A stretch of DNA of 64,000 nt from Micromonospora foliorum (GCF_022229015.1 NZ_JAKKFF010000075.1:44722-108721), one strand, 5' to 3'. Positions 47,785 through 57,184 are shown, counted from the stretch's first letter. Numbers and translations are program-made. The notes: generated by a model from the letters alone, not told the origin.

Positions 47785-49035
47785 ATGGCACCGGAGGTGT
47801 CGCCGCGAAGGGCCAGGGCCGTGCTCGTCACGCTCTCCCTCGCCGCGTTCGCGTTCATCACGACCGAGCTGCTGCCCGTCGGTCTGCTGACCCGCATCGC
47901 ACCCGATCTCGACCGGTCCCGCTCCCAGGTGGGTCTGCTGGTCAGTGGGTACGCCGTGGTGGTCGTGCTGGCGTCGGTGCCGCTGACCCGGCTGACCCAG
48001 CGGATCCCCCGCCGGCAGCTGCTCGGCGTCACGATGCTCCTGTTCGCCGCCGCGAACGCCGCCGCCGCGCTCGCGCAGACGTACGCCGTGCTGGCCGGCT
48101 CCCGCCTGGTGACCGCCCTCGCCCAGGCGTTGTTCTGGTCCATCGCCACGGCGACCGTGATCGGGCCGTTTCCGGTCGCGGTGCGCGGCCGGGCGGTGGC
48201 GCTTTTCGCGACCGGGGCGACCCTCGCCCCGGTGCTCGGCGTACCCCTCGGCACCTGGCTCGGGCAGCAGGCCGGCTGGCGCGCGGCGTTCGCGGTGCTG
48301 GCCGGGGTCGGTCTGGCTATCGCCGCCGCGGTGCTGGTCCTTCTTCCGTCCTATCCCCCGGCCGCCGGTGGCGCCGCCCGGGGCACCGCACCGGACGGGC
48401 GGCGCTTCGCCGTCCTGCTGATCGCCACCGCCCTCGGCATCGGCGGCTTCATGACCCTGCAGACCTACGTGACACCGTTCCTGCTCGACGTCAGCGGCTT
48501 CGCCGACGCGGTCCTGGCGCCGCTGCTGTTCGTCGCCGGCGCGGCCGGGGTCGTCGGCACCCTGGTCGCGGCCCGGACTCTGGACAGCCGACCGATCGCC
48601 TCACTGCTGACGCCGCTGGGCATCGGCACGGCCTCGCTGCTGGGGTTGTCCGCGCTCGGCGCGCTCAAGCCGGGTGTGGTCGCGCTCCTCGCCGGGATCG
48701 GCCTCGCGTACGCGGCGTTCGGCTCGGCCGTGCAGAACCGGATGCTGCAACTGGCCCCGGGCAGCACCGACATCGCGTCGGCCGGTGTCAGCACCGCCTT
48801 CAACGCCGGCATCGCCGGCGGATCGCTGCTCGGCGGCGCCCTCCTGCCCACCTCGGGGGCACGCCCGCTGGCACTCGCCGGCGGGCTGCTGACACTGGCC
48901 GCCCTCACCCTGCTCGCCGTGGACGCCCGGCGTGGCCGCGTCGCCGGGCCGGAGCCGACCGCCGCCCGTCCCCCGGCTACGCGCCGCCCGGACCCGGCTG
49001 CGGACGGAAAACCTTCCGGTACGCGCCTGGTGTGA
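47785..49035 (+). CDS. MFS transporter (DHA1, sugar-efflux/arabinose type)
   Basis: 416 residues from ATG 47785 (GGGGGTGGG upstream); the frame upstream of it is not supported. Twelve hydrophobic helices; TTELLPVGLLTRIAPDLDRSRSQVGLLVSGYAVVVVLASVPLTRLTQRIPRRQLL is characteristic of AraJ/SotB/chloramphenicol-resistance-type DHA1 exporters. Its last 59 bp overlap the convergent AraC-type gene. Probable drug or sugar efflux; substrate unknown. Confidence 0.88.
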   Translation: MAPEVSPRRARAVLVTLSLAAFAFITTELLPVGLLTRIAPDLDRSRSQVGLLVSGYAVVVVLASVPLTRLTQRIPRRQLLGVTMLLFAAANAAAALAQTYAVLAGSRLVTALAQALFWSIATATVIGPFPVAVRGRAVALFATGATLAPVLGVPLGTWLGQQAGWRAAFAVLAGVGLAIAAAVLVLLPSYPPAAGGAARGTAPDGRRFAVLLIATALGIGGFMTLQTYVTPFLLDVSGFADAVLAPLLFVAGAAGVVGTLVAARTLDSRPIASLLTPLGIGTASLLGLSALGALKPGVVALLAGIGLAYAAFGSAVQNRMLQLAPGSTDIASAGVSTAFNAGIAGGSLLGGALLPTSGARPLALAGGLLTLAALTLLAVDARRGRVAGPEPTAARPPATRRPDPAADGKPSGTRLV

Positions 49036-49936
49036 CGCCGAGGAGTTGCCCGAACTGGGATCGGAAGTTGCTCGTGGTGGGGAACCCGGTCTGGGCGGCG
49101 ATCCGGTCGACGGTGTGGTCGGTCGTCTCCAGCAGGTCCTGCGCATGACGGATGCGTACCCCCGACACCCACTGCATGGGGCTCTGCCCTGTCTCGTCCT
49201 TGAATCGACGGGTCAGCGTCCGCACGCTCATGCCGGCCGCGGCGGCGATGTCGGCGAGGGTGAGGTCACGGTACGCGTTCGCCTCGATCCAGGAGAGCGC
49301 CCGTTCCAGAGTCGACGTCCGGTAGGTGGCGCGGTTCCGGACGATGTACTGCGCCTGTCCGCCCGGGCGGTGCAGCGGCGCGACGGCGAGGCGGGCGGCG
49401 TCCGCCGCGACGGCCGTCCCGTAGTCGCGCTGAACGATGTGCAGGCACAGGTCGAGACCCGAGGCGGCTCCGGCGGACGTCAGGATGCTCCCGTTGTCGG
49501 TGTAGAGCACGTCGGGGTTCATTCGAACGGCGGGGTGCCGTCGGGCGAACTCGTCCGCGGCGAGCCAGTGTGTCGTCGCGTCCCGGTCATCGAGCAGGCC
49601 CGCCTCGGCCAGGGTGAACGCGCCGACGCAGATCGACGCGACCCGCGTCCCACGCGCCGCTGCGGCCCGCAGGGCTGCGAGAACGGCGGGCGGCGAGGGC
49701 TGCAACGGGTCGTTCCTTCCCGGCACCACGACGAGGTCTGCCCGCTCGATGGCGTCCAGTTCCTCGTCGACGGCCAGGCGCAGCGGACCGGCCTGGACGG
49801 ACGGCTCGTGGCCGGCGACGACGAGCCGGTATCCCGGGCGGCCGTCGGGTAGGCGTACGCGCCCGAAGGTCTCGATGGCGGTGGCCATATCGAACGCGAT
49901 CGCATCCGGAAGCGCGAGCACCATGACCGTGTACAT
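48977..49936 (-). CDS. GlxA-type AraC family transcriptional regulator
   Basis: 319 residues from ATG 49936. N-terminal DJ-1/PfpI-like sensor domain (MYTVMVLALPDAIAFDMATAIETFGRVRLPDG, VASICVGAFTLAEAGLLDDRDATTHWLAADEFAR with the Cys elbow) and a C-terminal AraC double HTH (LERALSWIEANAYRDLTLADIAAAAGMSVRTLTRRFKDETGQSPMQWVSGVRIRHAQDLLETTDHTVDRIAAQTGFPTTSNFRSQF). It is divergent from a stand-alone DJ-1 domain gene, which it may regulate. The start lacks a strong ribosome site. Confidence 0.9.
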   Translation of the reverse strand: MYTVMVLALPDAIAFDMATAIETFGRVRLPDGRPGYRLVVAGHEPSVQAGPLRLAVDEELDAIERADLVVVPGRNDPLQPSPPAVLAALRAAAARGTRVASICVGAFTLAEAGLLDDRDATTHWLAADEFARRHPAVRMNPDVLYTDNGSILTSAGAASGLDLCLHIVQRDYGTAVAADAARLAVAPLHRPGGQAQYIVRNRATYRTSTLERALSWIEANAYRDLTLADIAAAAGMSVRTLTRRFKDETGQSPMQWVSGVRIRHAQDLLETTDHTVDRIAAQTGFPTTSNFRSQFGQLLGVTPGAYRKVFRPQPGPGGA

Positions 49937-50057
49937 CGCAGCAGAATAAGGCACTCGACCGCTGGCCAGATACAGGTGAAGTCTGTCTTGATTGCCATCG
50001 GCGTCGCGCTTGGTGGGGCGCGAACATGGAGGACACCTCCACCGGAAGAGATCACCC

Positions 50058-50735
50058 ATGCCTCGATTTCACGCCCAGATCGTCCTCTTCGACGGGTTCG
50101 ACCCCCTCGACGTCGTCGCCCCGTTCGAGGTGCTGACCGCCGGGAGCCAACTCCTCGGCGGCGCGCTCGCGGTGCAGCTCGTCAGCGCGAGCGGTCCCCG
50201 CGTTGTGCGCTCCGGCAACCCGCAGATCAGCCTCACCGCAACCGCCAGGCTCGACCCGGACGTACCCGGTTACGTGGTCGTCCCGGGGGCGGTCGGCCCC
50301 GTCGACGGAGACCCGGACGCCGGGGATGAGACCATCCCCGTACTCCTGGGCCGTTTCGCGTCGAGCGCCGCGATGCCCCTCGTCCGTCGCGCGCTCGACA
50401 ACCCGGACATCACCGTGGCGGCCTTCTGCGGCGGATCACTCGCCCTCGCGATGGCCGGTCTCTTGGAGGGCCGCACCGCGACCACGCACCGGCTCGGCAT
50501 CGGCCTGCTCGGCGCCACGGGGGTGACGGCCGTGCGCGCCCGGGTGGTCGACGACGGCGACCTCGTCAGCGGCGGCGGCGTCACGTCGGGTCTCGACGTA
50601 GCCCTCTACCTGCTCGAACGTGACTTCGGCTCGTCGACGGCGCTCGCCGTGGAGGAGCTGTTCGAGTACGAGCGACGCGGCACCACCTGGCGGCTGCCGC
50701 GGACGAGCGTGCTCGGCGAGGGGACCAGCGCGTGA
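50058..50735 (+). CDS. DJ-1/PfpI family protein
   Basis: 225 residues, ATG with GGAAGAG upstream. Single ThiJ/PfpI domain: HAQIVLFDGFDPLDVVAPFEVL, VPGYVVVPGAVGPVDGD, VAAFCGGSLALAMAGLLEGRTATTH (nucleophile-elbow Cys) and GGVTSGLDVALYLLERDFGSSTALAVEELFEYER. It is similar in fold to the sensor half of its divergent AraC neighbour. Relatives include isonitrile hydratases. It overlaps the DUF2269 gene (GTGA). Confidence 0.88.
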   Translation: MPRFHAQIVLFDGFDPLDVVAPFEVLTAGSQLLGGALAVQLVSASGPRVVRSGNPQISLTATARLDPDVPGYVVVPGAVGPVDGDPDAGDETIPVLLGRFASSAAMPLVRRALDNPDITVAAFCGGSLALAMAGLLEGRTATTHRLGIGLLGATGVTAVRARVVDDGDLVSGGGVTSGLDVALYLLERDFGSSTALAVEELFEYERRGTTWRLPRTSVLGEGTSA

Positions 50736-51202
50736 GTGCGTTCCTGCTGTCGGTCCACGTGCTCGCGGCCATCCTCACCATCGGCCCGGTCGCCATCGCC
50801 GCGAGCATGTTCCCGCGCCTCGCGCGTCTCGCCCTCGCCGCGCCCGACGAGCCGGGACGGGTTGCCGCCGTGCGCATCCTGCACCGCATCACCCGGGTCT
50901 ACGCGGTGATCGGCGTGCTCGTTCCGGTGTTCGGCCTCGCGACGGCCGCGAGCATCGGCGTGCTCGGCGACCGGTGGCTGATCGTCTCGATGATCCTGAC
51001 GGCCGGGGCGGCCACGATGCTGATCGCCCTCATTCTGCCTGGGCAGAAACGCGTCGTCGGTGCGCTCGACACGGGCGAGTCCATGCCGGACGGCACCGCA
51101 CGCCGGCTCGGGATGGTGACGGGCGTGTTCAACCTGCTGTGGGCGATCGTCGTCGTGCTGATGATCTACCGGCCTGGCTCGACCACGGGAGTTGGTCGCT
51201 GA
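50732..51202 (+). CDS. DUF2269-like integral membrane protein
   Basis: 156 residues, GTG start overlapping the DJ-1 gene stop. Four hydrophobic segments: FLLSVHVLAAILTIGPVAIAASMF, YAVIGVLVPVFGLATAASIGVL, LIVSMILTAGAATMLIALILPG and TGVFNLLWAIVVVLMIYRPG. The N-terminal His in VHVLAAI fits DUF2269/YetF-neighbour heme-like proteins, but function is unknown. Its 3' end overlaps the convergent MFS gene by 74 bp. Confidence 0.8.
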   Translation: MSAFLLSVHVLAAILTIGPVAIAASMFPRLARLALAAPDEPGRVAAVRILHRITRVYAVIGVLVPVFGLATAASIGVLGDRWLIVSMILTAGAATMLIALILPGQKRVVGALDTGESMPDGTARRLGMVTGVFNLLWAIVVVLMIYRPGSTTGVGR

Positions 51203-52379
51203 GCCCGCGTCGGATTCCGCCGATCCTGGAGCGGCGGGAGAGCAGGTATCCGGTCCCCGCGGCGGCGAGGCCGGCAAGCCCGGCCGCCGCGAAACCGCCC
51301 GCCGGCACGGAGAGGTCGATCGCCACGCCGACGAGCGGGGCTCCAAGGGCGAAACCGGCGCTCTGCGCCGAAGACTGCAGACCCGTCACCTCGCCCCGCA
51401 CCCCGGGTGGCGCCAGTCGGCTCACCGCGTCGGCCACCGTGCCAAGGGTCGGCGCGGTGAGGAGCCCGCTCCCGACGACGGCCACGCAGAGCCAGGGCCA
51501 GTCGTGGGCCAGCCCGGCGGGAATCGTCACGAGCCCGAGCAGGCCGAGCAGCAGCCAGGTGGGCAGCGGCCGGGTCAGCGCGCCGTAGACCAGTCCGCCG
51601 ATGACGGACGACACGCCGAACACCACGACGACCACGGCGGCCCAGGACACCTGACCGGCCTCCCGCAGCGTGGCGACGATGGCGAGGTCGACGCCGCTGA
51701 GCAGCGTCGTCGTCCCGAACGCCATCGTCAGCGCGGCGATCATCCTGGCGTCCAGCCACTGCCGGCGTGGGGGTCGTTCCGCCGTGGCGGCGTCCGCCTC
51801 GTCCTGGGCGTGCATTGGTGGGTTGAGCACGGCGATGCCGACGCCGCCGGCCAGGATCGCGGCGCCGACCCCCCACGCCACCACGTCGGGGGACACCGTC
51901 GAGGCACCGAGGATCACCACCGCCGGCCCCACGATGTACGACAGTTCGCCCTGCACCGATTCCAGCGCGAACGCGGCCCGGCGCTGCTGCGCCGTCGTCA
52001 TCGCGGCGATCGCCTGTCTGCTCACCGCCTGGGCCGGCACCATCAGCAGGCCCGCCACGAAGCTGGCGACCAGCAGGAAGCCGTACGCCAGGATCGGCAC
52101 GCCCAGCCAGAACACGACCTGCGCGGCGACGGTCACCAGCAGGACGCGGCGCAGGCCCCGCGAGTCGATCATGCGACCGAGCAGCGGGCCGCCCAGCGCC
52201 ACTCCGGCGGTCAGGGCGGCCGCGACCCCACCCGCCGCCGCGTAGCTCAGCTCCAGGCCCAGGACGACGACGAGGGTCAGCGCCATCACGTCGGCGGTTA
52301 TCGCGGTGCGGGCGAGCAGCGAGACGCCCAGCAGCGGTGCCATCCCTGGCACGGCGAGCACCTGCGGGTAGCTGGTCAC
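51129..52379 (-). CDS. MFS transporter
   Basis: 416 residues, GTG at 52379 with no clear ribosome site (ATG 52343 is an alternative). Twelve hydrophobic helices: LLGVSLLARTAITADVMALTLVVVLGLELSYAAAGGVAAALTAGVALGGPLLGRMIDSRGLRRVLLVTV in the first half, and a central hydrophilic loop with PPMHAQDEADAATAERPPRR. Actinobacterial MFS of this kind are usually orphan effluxers. It is divergent from a LysR gene (66-bp gap), its probable regulator. Confidence 0.85.
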   Translation of the reverse strand: MTSYPQVLAVPGMAPLLGVSLLARTAITADVMALTLVVVLGLELSYAAAGGVAAALTAGVALGGPLLGRMIDSRGLRRVLLVTVAAQVVFWLGVPILAYGFLLVASFVAGLLMVPAQAVSRQAIAAMTTAQQRRAAFALESVQGELSYIVGPAVVILGASTVSPDVVAWGVGAAILAGGVGIAVLNPPMHAQDEADAATAERPPRRQWLDARMIAALTMAFGTTTLLSGVDLAIVATLREAGQVSWAAVVVVVFGVSSVIGGLVYGALTRPLPTWLLLGLLGLVTIPAGLAHDWPWLCVAVVGSGLLTAPTLGTVADAVSRLAPPGVRGEVTGLQSSAQSAGFALGAPLVGVAIDLSVPAGGFAAAGLAGLAAAGTGYLLSRRSRIGGIRRGLSDQLPWSSQAGRSSARRRSPTAG

Positions 52380-52445
52380 CCGCTTGACGCTAGTTCCGCC
52401 CGCGCGCCATAAGAAGACGTCATCTTGTTGAGGCCGACATAATGA

Positions 52446-53294
52446 ATGCTTATGGCCAGGGACCTGGAAACCGTTCTGCTACGGTCGTTCGTCGCCGCCG
52501 TACACGAGGGCAGCATCAGCCGTGCCGCGACCGCGCTCGGGCAGACCCAGCCCGGCCTCAGCCAACAGTTACGCAGACTGGAGAGCGTCGTCGGCCGTCC
52601 GCTGCTGCACCGCTCGTCGGCCGGGGTCGCGCCCACCCGGGCCGGCGAAGAACTCCTGCCGTACGCCGAACGCATCCTCGCGCTCTCCGCCCAGGCACTC
52701 GCCGAAACCGGACGCGCGCTCACCGGCCACTGTGGTGTCGGGTTGCTCGAGGACCTCGCCGCGGCCCAGCTTCCGCAGGCCCTCGCCGACCTCGCCCGGC
52801 TGCACCCCGGCGCGACGCTGGAGGTGCTCAGCTGTTCCAACGCCGCCATGCGGGAGGCCTACGACGCGGGCCGCGTCCAACTCGTGCTCGACGCGGTGCC
52901 GGACATTCCCGGGCCGCCGCGTTGGACGGTGCGCGCCCCGCTGGTCTGGGCGACCGGGCAGGGTGTGGACGTGACCGCCGATCCGCTGCCGGTGGTGCTC
53001 TTCTCCAACCCGTGCTCCTGGCGTACGTCGGTGTTGGACGCGCTGGAGCGGGCCGATCGGCGTTGGCGGGTGGCCTTCGAGAGCAACAGCCTGGTCGGGG
53101 TGCTCGCCGCGGTACGGGCCGGGCTCGGCGTCGCGGCGCTCATGCCCGCGAACCTCGAACCGGCCATGATCTGCCGCGACACGGGTGCCCTGCCCGTGCT
53201 GCCGGACGTCGAGTTCGGTCTCGCCCGGCACCCACGGACCGAGGGTGACCCGCTGATCGACGCCGTGGAGACGGCGCTCCGTCGCATCGTCTGA
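52446..53294 (+). CDS. LysR family transcriptional regulator
   Basis: 282 residues; ATG 52446 or 52452. N-terminal HTH (LETVLLRSFVAAVHEGSISRAATALGQTQPGLSQQLRRLESVVGRPLLHRSSAGVAPTRAGEELLPYAERILAL) and a LysR substrate-binding domain (LEVLSCSNAAMREAYDAGRVQLVLDAVPD, FESNSLVGVLAAVRAGLGVAALMP). Divergent from the MFS transporter, so a local activator/repressor pair is likely. The ligand is unknown. Confidence 0.9.
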   Translation: MLMARDLETVLLRSFVAAVHEGSISRAATALGQTQPGLSQQLRRLESVVGRPLLHRSSAGVAPTRAGEELLPYAERILALSAQALAETGRALTGHCGVGLLEDLAAAQLPQALADLARLHPGATLEVLSCSNAAMREAYDAGRVQLVLDAVPDIPGPPRWTVRAPLVWATGQGVDVTADPLPVVLFSNPCSWRTSVLDALERADRRWRVAFESNSLVGVLAAVRAGLGVAALMPANLEPAMICRDTGALPVLPDVEFGLARHPRTEGDPLIDAVETALRRIV

Positions 53295-53322
53295 GCACAC
53301 GCCCTCGCCGTCGGGCCGGCGG

Positions 53323-53778
53323 TCACCCGCTGCCCGCGCTGACGACCGCCATCATGATCAGGGTGCGTCGCCGCCGTCGACTCATCAGCGCGAAACAGGC
53401 GGTGAGCACCACCAGCTCCAGTTCGGCCCACTCGCCGGTGACGTCGACGCGGATCGGCCCGCCCAGCCGGCCGGGCAGGCGCACCGCGAGGCGGTTCCCG
53501 TCGCGTACCAGCTCACCACCGCACCGACCGGGCGCCCAGTGGGCCACTCCGCCGGGCCCCGGCACGTGCGACCGGCCCGGGTCGAGTCGCACCGGCACGC
53601 CGTGCTCGCCCCGCGCGGTGAACCCGATGCGCCGGCGGCCGGTCGGTTCGACCGTCCAGCGGCCGGTGCCGGTGCGGATCTCGCCGCACCGCCAGGTCCA
53701 GCCGGTACGTAGCGAGGCGCTCGGCGCGCAGTCGAGGACGAACGCCGCGTCCTGCTTGCGTACGGTCAGCGCGGTCAT
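53323..53778 (-). CDS. Hypothetical protein with C-terminal membrane segment
   Basis: 151 residues from ATG 53778, whose first bases overlap the upstream membrane-protein stop (ATGA). Beta-rich N-terminal 115 residues (FVLDCAPSASLRTGWTWRCGEIRTGTGRWTVEPTGRRRIGFTARGEHGV) then a hydrophobic stretch WAELELVVLTACFALM followed by RRRRR. No recognised family. It is coupled to the four-helix protein upstream, and both lie divergent from a two-component system they may serve. Confidence 0.6.
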   Translation of the reverse strand: MTALTVRKQDAAFVLDCAPSASLRTGWTWRCGEIRTGTGRWTVEPTGRRRIGFTARGEHGVPVRLDPGRSHVPGPGGVAHWAPGRCGGELVRDGNRLAVRLPGRLGGPIRVDVTGEWAELELVVLTACFALMSRRRRRTLIMMAVVSAGSG

Positions 53779-54176
53779 CGGTTCGCCCCTTGTGGGCGCG
53801 GCCGGGGCAGGCCGAGGATGAGGAGAACGCCGACGCTCAGGTGCAGCAGCGCGAGGCTCGCCTTCGCTCCCCCGCCGACGCCACCCGGTGGCCCGACCAC
53901 GAGCGACAGCAACAGGACCGCGACGGCGATCGAGGTCCACCAGACGCGGGAGCGGTTGGTGCGGCGTTCCAGTGCCGCGAGCAGCGCCCAGCCGGCCAGT
54001 GCCGCGACCGCGGCGGCCACGACGACCGCGGCCACGGTGATCTGCCGGGTCGAGCTTCCGGACCGGACCGCCAGGTCGACGCCGGCCGCCGAGTGCAGGA
54101 GCGCGAACTCGGCCACCGCCACCACGATCGCGCCGGCCGCCACCGCTGCTCGGCGCAGGAGAAGGTTGTTCGTCAT
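53775..54176 (-). CDS. Small four-helix membrane protein
   Basis: 133 residues with four hydrophobic segments (VAAGAIVVAVAEFALLHSAAG, ITVAAVVVAAAVAALAGWALLAAL, VWWTSIAVAVLLLSLVVG, LALLHLSVGVLLILGLP). It resembles DUF6069-like actinobacterial proteins, though I cannot confirm the family. It is the first of two overlapping genes divergent from the histidine kinase gene. Confidence 0.65.
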   Translation of the reverse strand: MTNNLLLRRAAVAAGAIVVAVAEFALLHSAAGVDLAVRSGSSTRQITVAAVVVAAAVAALAGWALLAALERRTNRSRVWWTSIAVAVLLLSLVVGPPGGVGGGAKASLALLHLSVGVLLILGLPRPRPQGANR

Positions 54177-54298
54177 GGCCTGAGTCTGCGGACCGGGCCG
54201 GGCCGGGCACGTCGGTCCAGACGCCGCGGCGGGTACGTCCGCTGGCGGCTCGGCGTACTACCAAAGGAGGTGGTCCGGGCCGCCGGGAGCCCAGTAGC

Positions 54299-55477
54299 GT
54301 GCGCGGTGTGGATGCGGCGACGTGCGAGGTCAAGCCGCCGCGGACGGGGCGTTCCGTCCCGGTGGCGGTGACGACCGTGACGACCGTGGCGGTCGGCGTC
54401 CTCGTCGTGACCATGCTGTGGTCCGCCACCCGGTCCAGCTCCGTCGGCCTGGTCGGCGTCGACGTCGCGCTGGCGGTGGCCGCCCTGGCCCTGGTTCCGG
54501 TGGTCGTCCGCCGCCCATGGATCGGTGGCGTGCTGGCCGGCCTGCTCGTCGCGCTGTCTCCGGTGGTCACGCCGGTGGCCAGCTTCGCGGTGCTGTTCAT
54601 CGCCCGCAACCGGCCGTTTCGGCAGGCGGCGGCGGTGGCGGCGGTCGGTGTGGCGGGCGAGGCGGTGCAGGCGTTCTGGCGGCCGGTGCCCAGCCTGCCG
54701 TACGGGTGGCGGCTGCTGCTGATGACGATCGCGTACGCGGCCCTGCTCGGCTGGGGCACCTGGGCGCAGGCCCGCAACGCCCTGCTGGCGGCGCTGCGGG
54801 ACCGGGCCCGACGGGCCGAGCAGGAGCAGGAACGGCGGGTCGGCGAGGCGCGGGCGGCGGAGCGCAGCCGGATCGCGCGGGAGATGCACGATGTGCTGGC
54901 CCACCGGCTGTCCCTGCTGGCGGCGGCCGCCGGCGCGATGGAGTACCGGCCGGACGCGCCACCCGAGCGACTCAGCGCCGCCGCCGGGGTGATCCGGGCC
55001 AGCGCCCATCACGCCCTCGACGAGCTGCGCGAGGTCATCACGCTGCTGCGCAGCGACGACGCCGAGTCGCCTACCGACGCGCCACCCGGGCAGACCCTCG
55101 CCGACCTGCCGCGCCTGGTCGACGAGGCGCGGGCCGCCGGGCAACAGATCGAGGTCGACGACCCGCTCGGCCCGCCGGTCGAGATCCCCCCGACGGTTGG
55201 CCGCACCGCGTACCGGATCGCACAGGAGGCACTGACCAACGCCCGCAAGCACGCCGCCGGTCAGCCGGTCCGGCTGGTGCTCGGTGGCGCGCCCGGCGCC
55301 GGCCTGAGCATCGCGGTGAGCAACCCGACCACGCCCGACAGCGGCGCCACCGGCAGCGCCGGTACCGGCCTGATCGGGCTCGCCGAACGGGCCGCGCTCA
55401 CCGGTGGCCGGGTCGCCCACCACGTCGACGCCGCGGGTCGGTTCCACCTCACCGCGTGGCTGCCGTGGCCGAGGTGA
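54299..55477 (+). CDS. Sensor histidine kinase (NarL-type system)
   Basis: 392 residues; GTG 54299 (GGGAG nine bases upstream) or GTG 54308. Four to five N-terminal membrane helices, a dimerisation domain HisKA_3 with phospho-acceptor His in IAREMHDVLAHRLSLLAAAAGAM, then a HATPase (YRIAQEALTNARKHAAGQPVRLVLGG, GTGLIGLAERAALTGG). The extracytoplasmic part is minimal, so it may sense the membrane. It overlaps the response-regulator gene (GTGA). Confidence 0.92.
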   Translation: MRGVDAATCEVKPPRTGRSVPVAVTTVTTVAVGVLVVTMLWSATRSSSVGLVGVDVALAVAALALVPVVVRRPWIGGVLAGLLVALSPVVTPVASFAVLFIARNRPFRQAAAVAAVGVAGEAVQAFWRPVPSLPYGWRLLLMTIAYAALLGWGTWAQARNALLAALRDRARRAEQEQERRVGEARAAERSRIAREMHDVLAHRLSLLAAAAGAMEYRPDAPPERLSAAAGVIRASAHHALDELREVITLLRSDDAESPTDAPPGQTLADLPRLVDEARAAGQQIEVDDPLGPPVEIPPTVGRTAYRIAQEALTNARKHAAGQPVRLVLGGAPGAGLSIAVSNPTTPDSGATGSAGTGLIGLAERAALTGGRVAHHVDAAGRFHLTAWLPWPR

Positions 55478-56136
55478 CGGGTCCGATCCGGGTCGTCATC
55501 GTCGACGACGATCCTTTGGTACGGGGAATGCTCACGCTGATGCTCGACGGCGCCGACGGGATCGTCGTCGTGGGTGAGGCCGCCGACGGCGCCACGGCGA
55601 TCACGGCGGTGGACCGGCACCTGCCCGACGTGGTGCTGATGGACATCAGGATGCCCGGCGTCAACGGCATCACCGCCACCGAGCGCCTGCGCCGCCGCCA
55701 CCGGCCACCCGAGATCATCGTGCTCACCACGTTCGACACCGACGAGCACGTGCTGCGAGCCCTCCGGGCCGGCGCGAGCGGCTTCCTGCTCAAGGACACC
55801 CCGCCCGAGCAGATCAGTCAGGCGGTCCGCGCGGTCGCGGCCGGCAACCCGATGCTGTCTCCGGGCGTGACCCGCCGCCTCATGCAGCGGGTCGCCTCCG
55901 GGGCCGAATCGTACGAGCAGGCGCACGCGCGGCTGGCCCTGCTCACCCCCCGGGAGCGCGACGTCGTGCTGGCCATCGCGCAGGGGCGCTCCAACGCCGA
56001 GATCGCCAGCGGGCTGCTGATGAGCGTGACGACGGTGAAGGCCCACGTCTCGCACATCCTGACCAAGCTGGACCTCGACAACCGTACCCAGATCGCCCTG
56101 CTCGCCCACGACGGCCGGCTCGGTCTTGCACCATAG
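55474..56136 (+). CDS. Response regulator, NarL/LuxR family
   Basis: 220 residues, GTG 55474 overlapping the kinase stop (GTG 55465 also possible). Receiver domain with acidic pocket VIVDDDPLVR and phospho-Asp in VVLMDIRMPG, Thr in VLTTFDT and Lys in LLKDTPPE. C-terminal LuxR HTH (LTPRERDVVLAIAQGRSNAEIASGLLMSVTTVKAHVSHILTKLDL). Cognate of the adjacent kinase. Targets probably include the divergent membrane-protein pair, by analogy only. Confidence 0.92.
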   Translation: MTGPIRVVIVDDDPLVRGMLTLMLDGADGIVVVGEAADGATAITAVDRHLPDVVLMDIRMPGVNGITATERLRRRHRPPEIIVLTTFDTDEHVLRALRAGASGFLLKDTPPEQISQAVRAVAAGNPMLSPGVTRRLMQRVASGAESYEQAHARLALLTPRERDVVLAIAQGRSNAEIASGLLMSVTTVKAHVSHILTKLDLDNRTQIALLAHDGRLGLAP

Positions 56137-56172
56137 GTGAGGAATCGGCGTTGAGGGTCGTAGGGTTGCGGT

Positions 56173-57033
56173 ATGGCACAACGACTCGTCAGCGTATGGC
56201 AACCGTTCTTCCTGGCCAGCGAGAGCCAGGGCGCGGCCATCGATGCCGCCACCGAGTTGGAGGACCTCGGCTACTCACGGATCTGGTTCTCCGGCGGTTT
56301 CGGCGAGAACGTCGCCCCACGCTTCCGGGAGATCCTGGACGGGACGACGCGCATCGGGGTCGCGACCGGGATCGTGAGCATCTGGCACTCGTCGCCCCCC
56401 GAGGCGGCGGCGTTCGCCCAGGACGCGGAGCGGGCGCATCCCGGCCGCTTCCTGCTCGGTCTCGGCGCCAGCCACGCCGTGGTGGTGGAGGGCGGCGGCA
56501 CCGACTATCGCAAGCCGTACTCAAAAATGGTGAACTACCTGGACGGCCTCGACGCGGCCGGGCTTTCGCCCGAGCGGCGCATCCTGGCGGCACTGGGCCC
56601 CCGAATGCTCGAACTCTCCCGCGACCGTTCCGCCGGGGCGCACCCGTACTTCGTCCCTGCCGAGCACACCGCCGAGGCCCGGGCGGCAATCGGGCCCGAC
56701 CGGCTGCTCGCCCCCGAGGTCGCGGTGGTCCTCGACGCGGACGCCAGCACCGCGCGCGCCACCGCCCGGCAGTACACGAGCGGGTACCTCGCCCTACCGA
56801 ACTACACCAACAACCTCCGGCGGTTCGGCTGGACCGACGAGGACTTCGCCGACGGCGGGAGCGACCGCCTCATCGACGCCCTGATCCCCTGGGGCACCGT
56901 CGAGAAGGTGGCGGCCGGGCTGGAGAAGCACTACCAGGCCGGCGCGGACGAGGTGGCGATCCAGGTGCTCAACGGCGACGACAGGACGTTCCCCGCCGAC
57001 GGCTTCCGCGCCCTCGCCGCAGTCCTGATCTGA
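56173..57033 (+). CDS. LLM-class F420-dependent oxidoreductase
   Basis: 286 residues. Luciferase-like monooxygenase barrel: TELEDLGYSRIWFSGGFGENVAPRFREILDGTTRIGVATGIVSIWHSSP, GRFLLGLGASHAVVVEG, ILAALGPRMLELSRDRSAGAHPYFVPAEHT. Matches the TIGR03620-type F420 enzymes common in Mycobacterium and Micromonospora. Cofactor F420 use is inferred from the family. Not obviously in an operon with the response regulator (36-bp gap). Confidence 0.88.
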   Translation: MAQRLVSVWQPFFLASESQGAAIDAATELEDLGYSRIWFSGGFGENVAPRFREILDGTTRIGVATGIVSIWHSSPPEAAAFAQDAERAHPGRFLLGLGASHAVVVEGGGTDYRKPYSKMVNYLDGLDAAGLSPERRILAALGPRMLELSRDRSAGAHPYFVPAEHTAEARAAIGPDRLLAPEVAVVLDADASTARATARQYTSGYLALPNYTNNLRRFGWTDEDFADGGSDRLIDALIPWGTVEKVAAGLEKHYQAGADEVAIQVLNGDDRTFPADGFRALAAVLI

Positions 57034-57184
57034 CTTCCGAAACCCGCAGCACCGTAGGCCCCCGTCGCGGCGATTCACCGTGCGGCGGGGCCTCGCCTCG
57101 CCCAGGCGGGGGCGGCGCCGGCGTCGTGTGATCCCGGCGATGCGGTCGCCACGCCAGCTTTCGACCTGGACCCACCGATACGTC

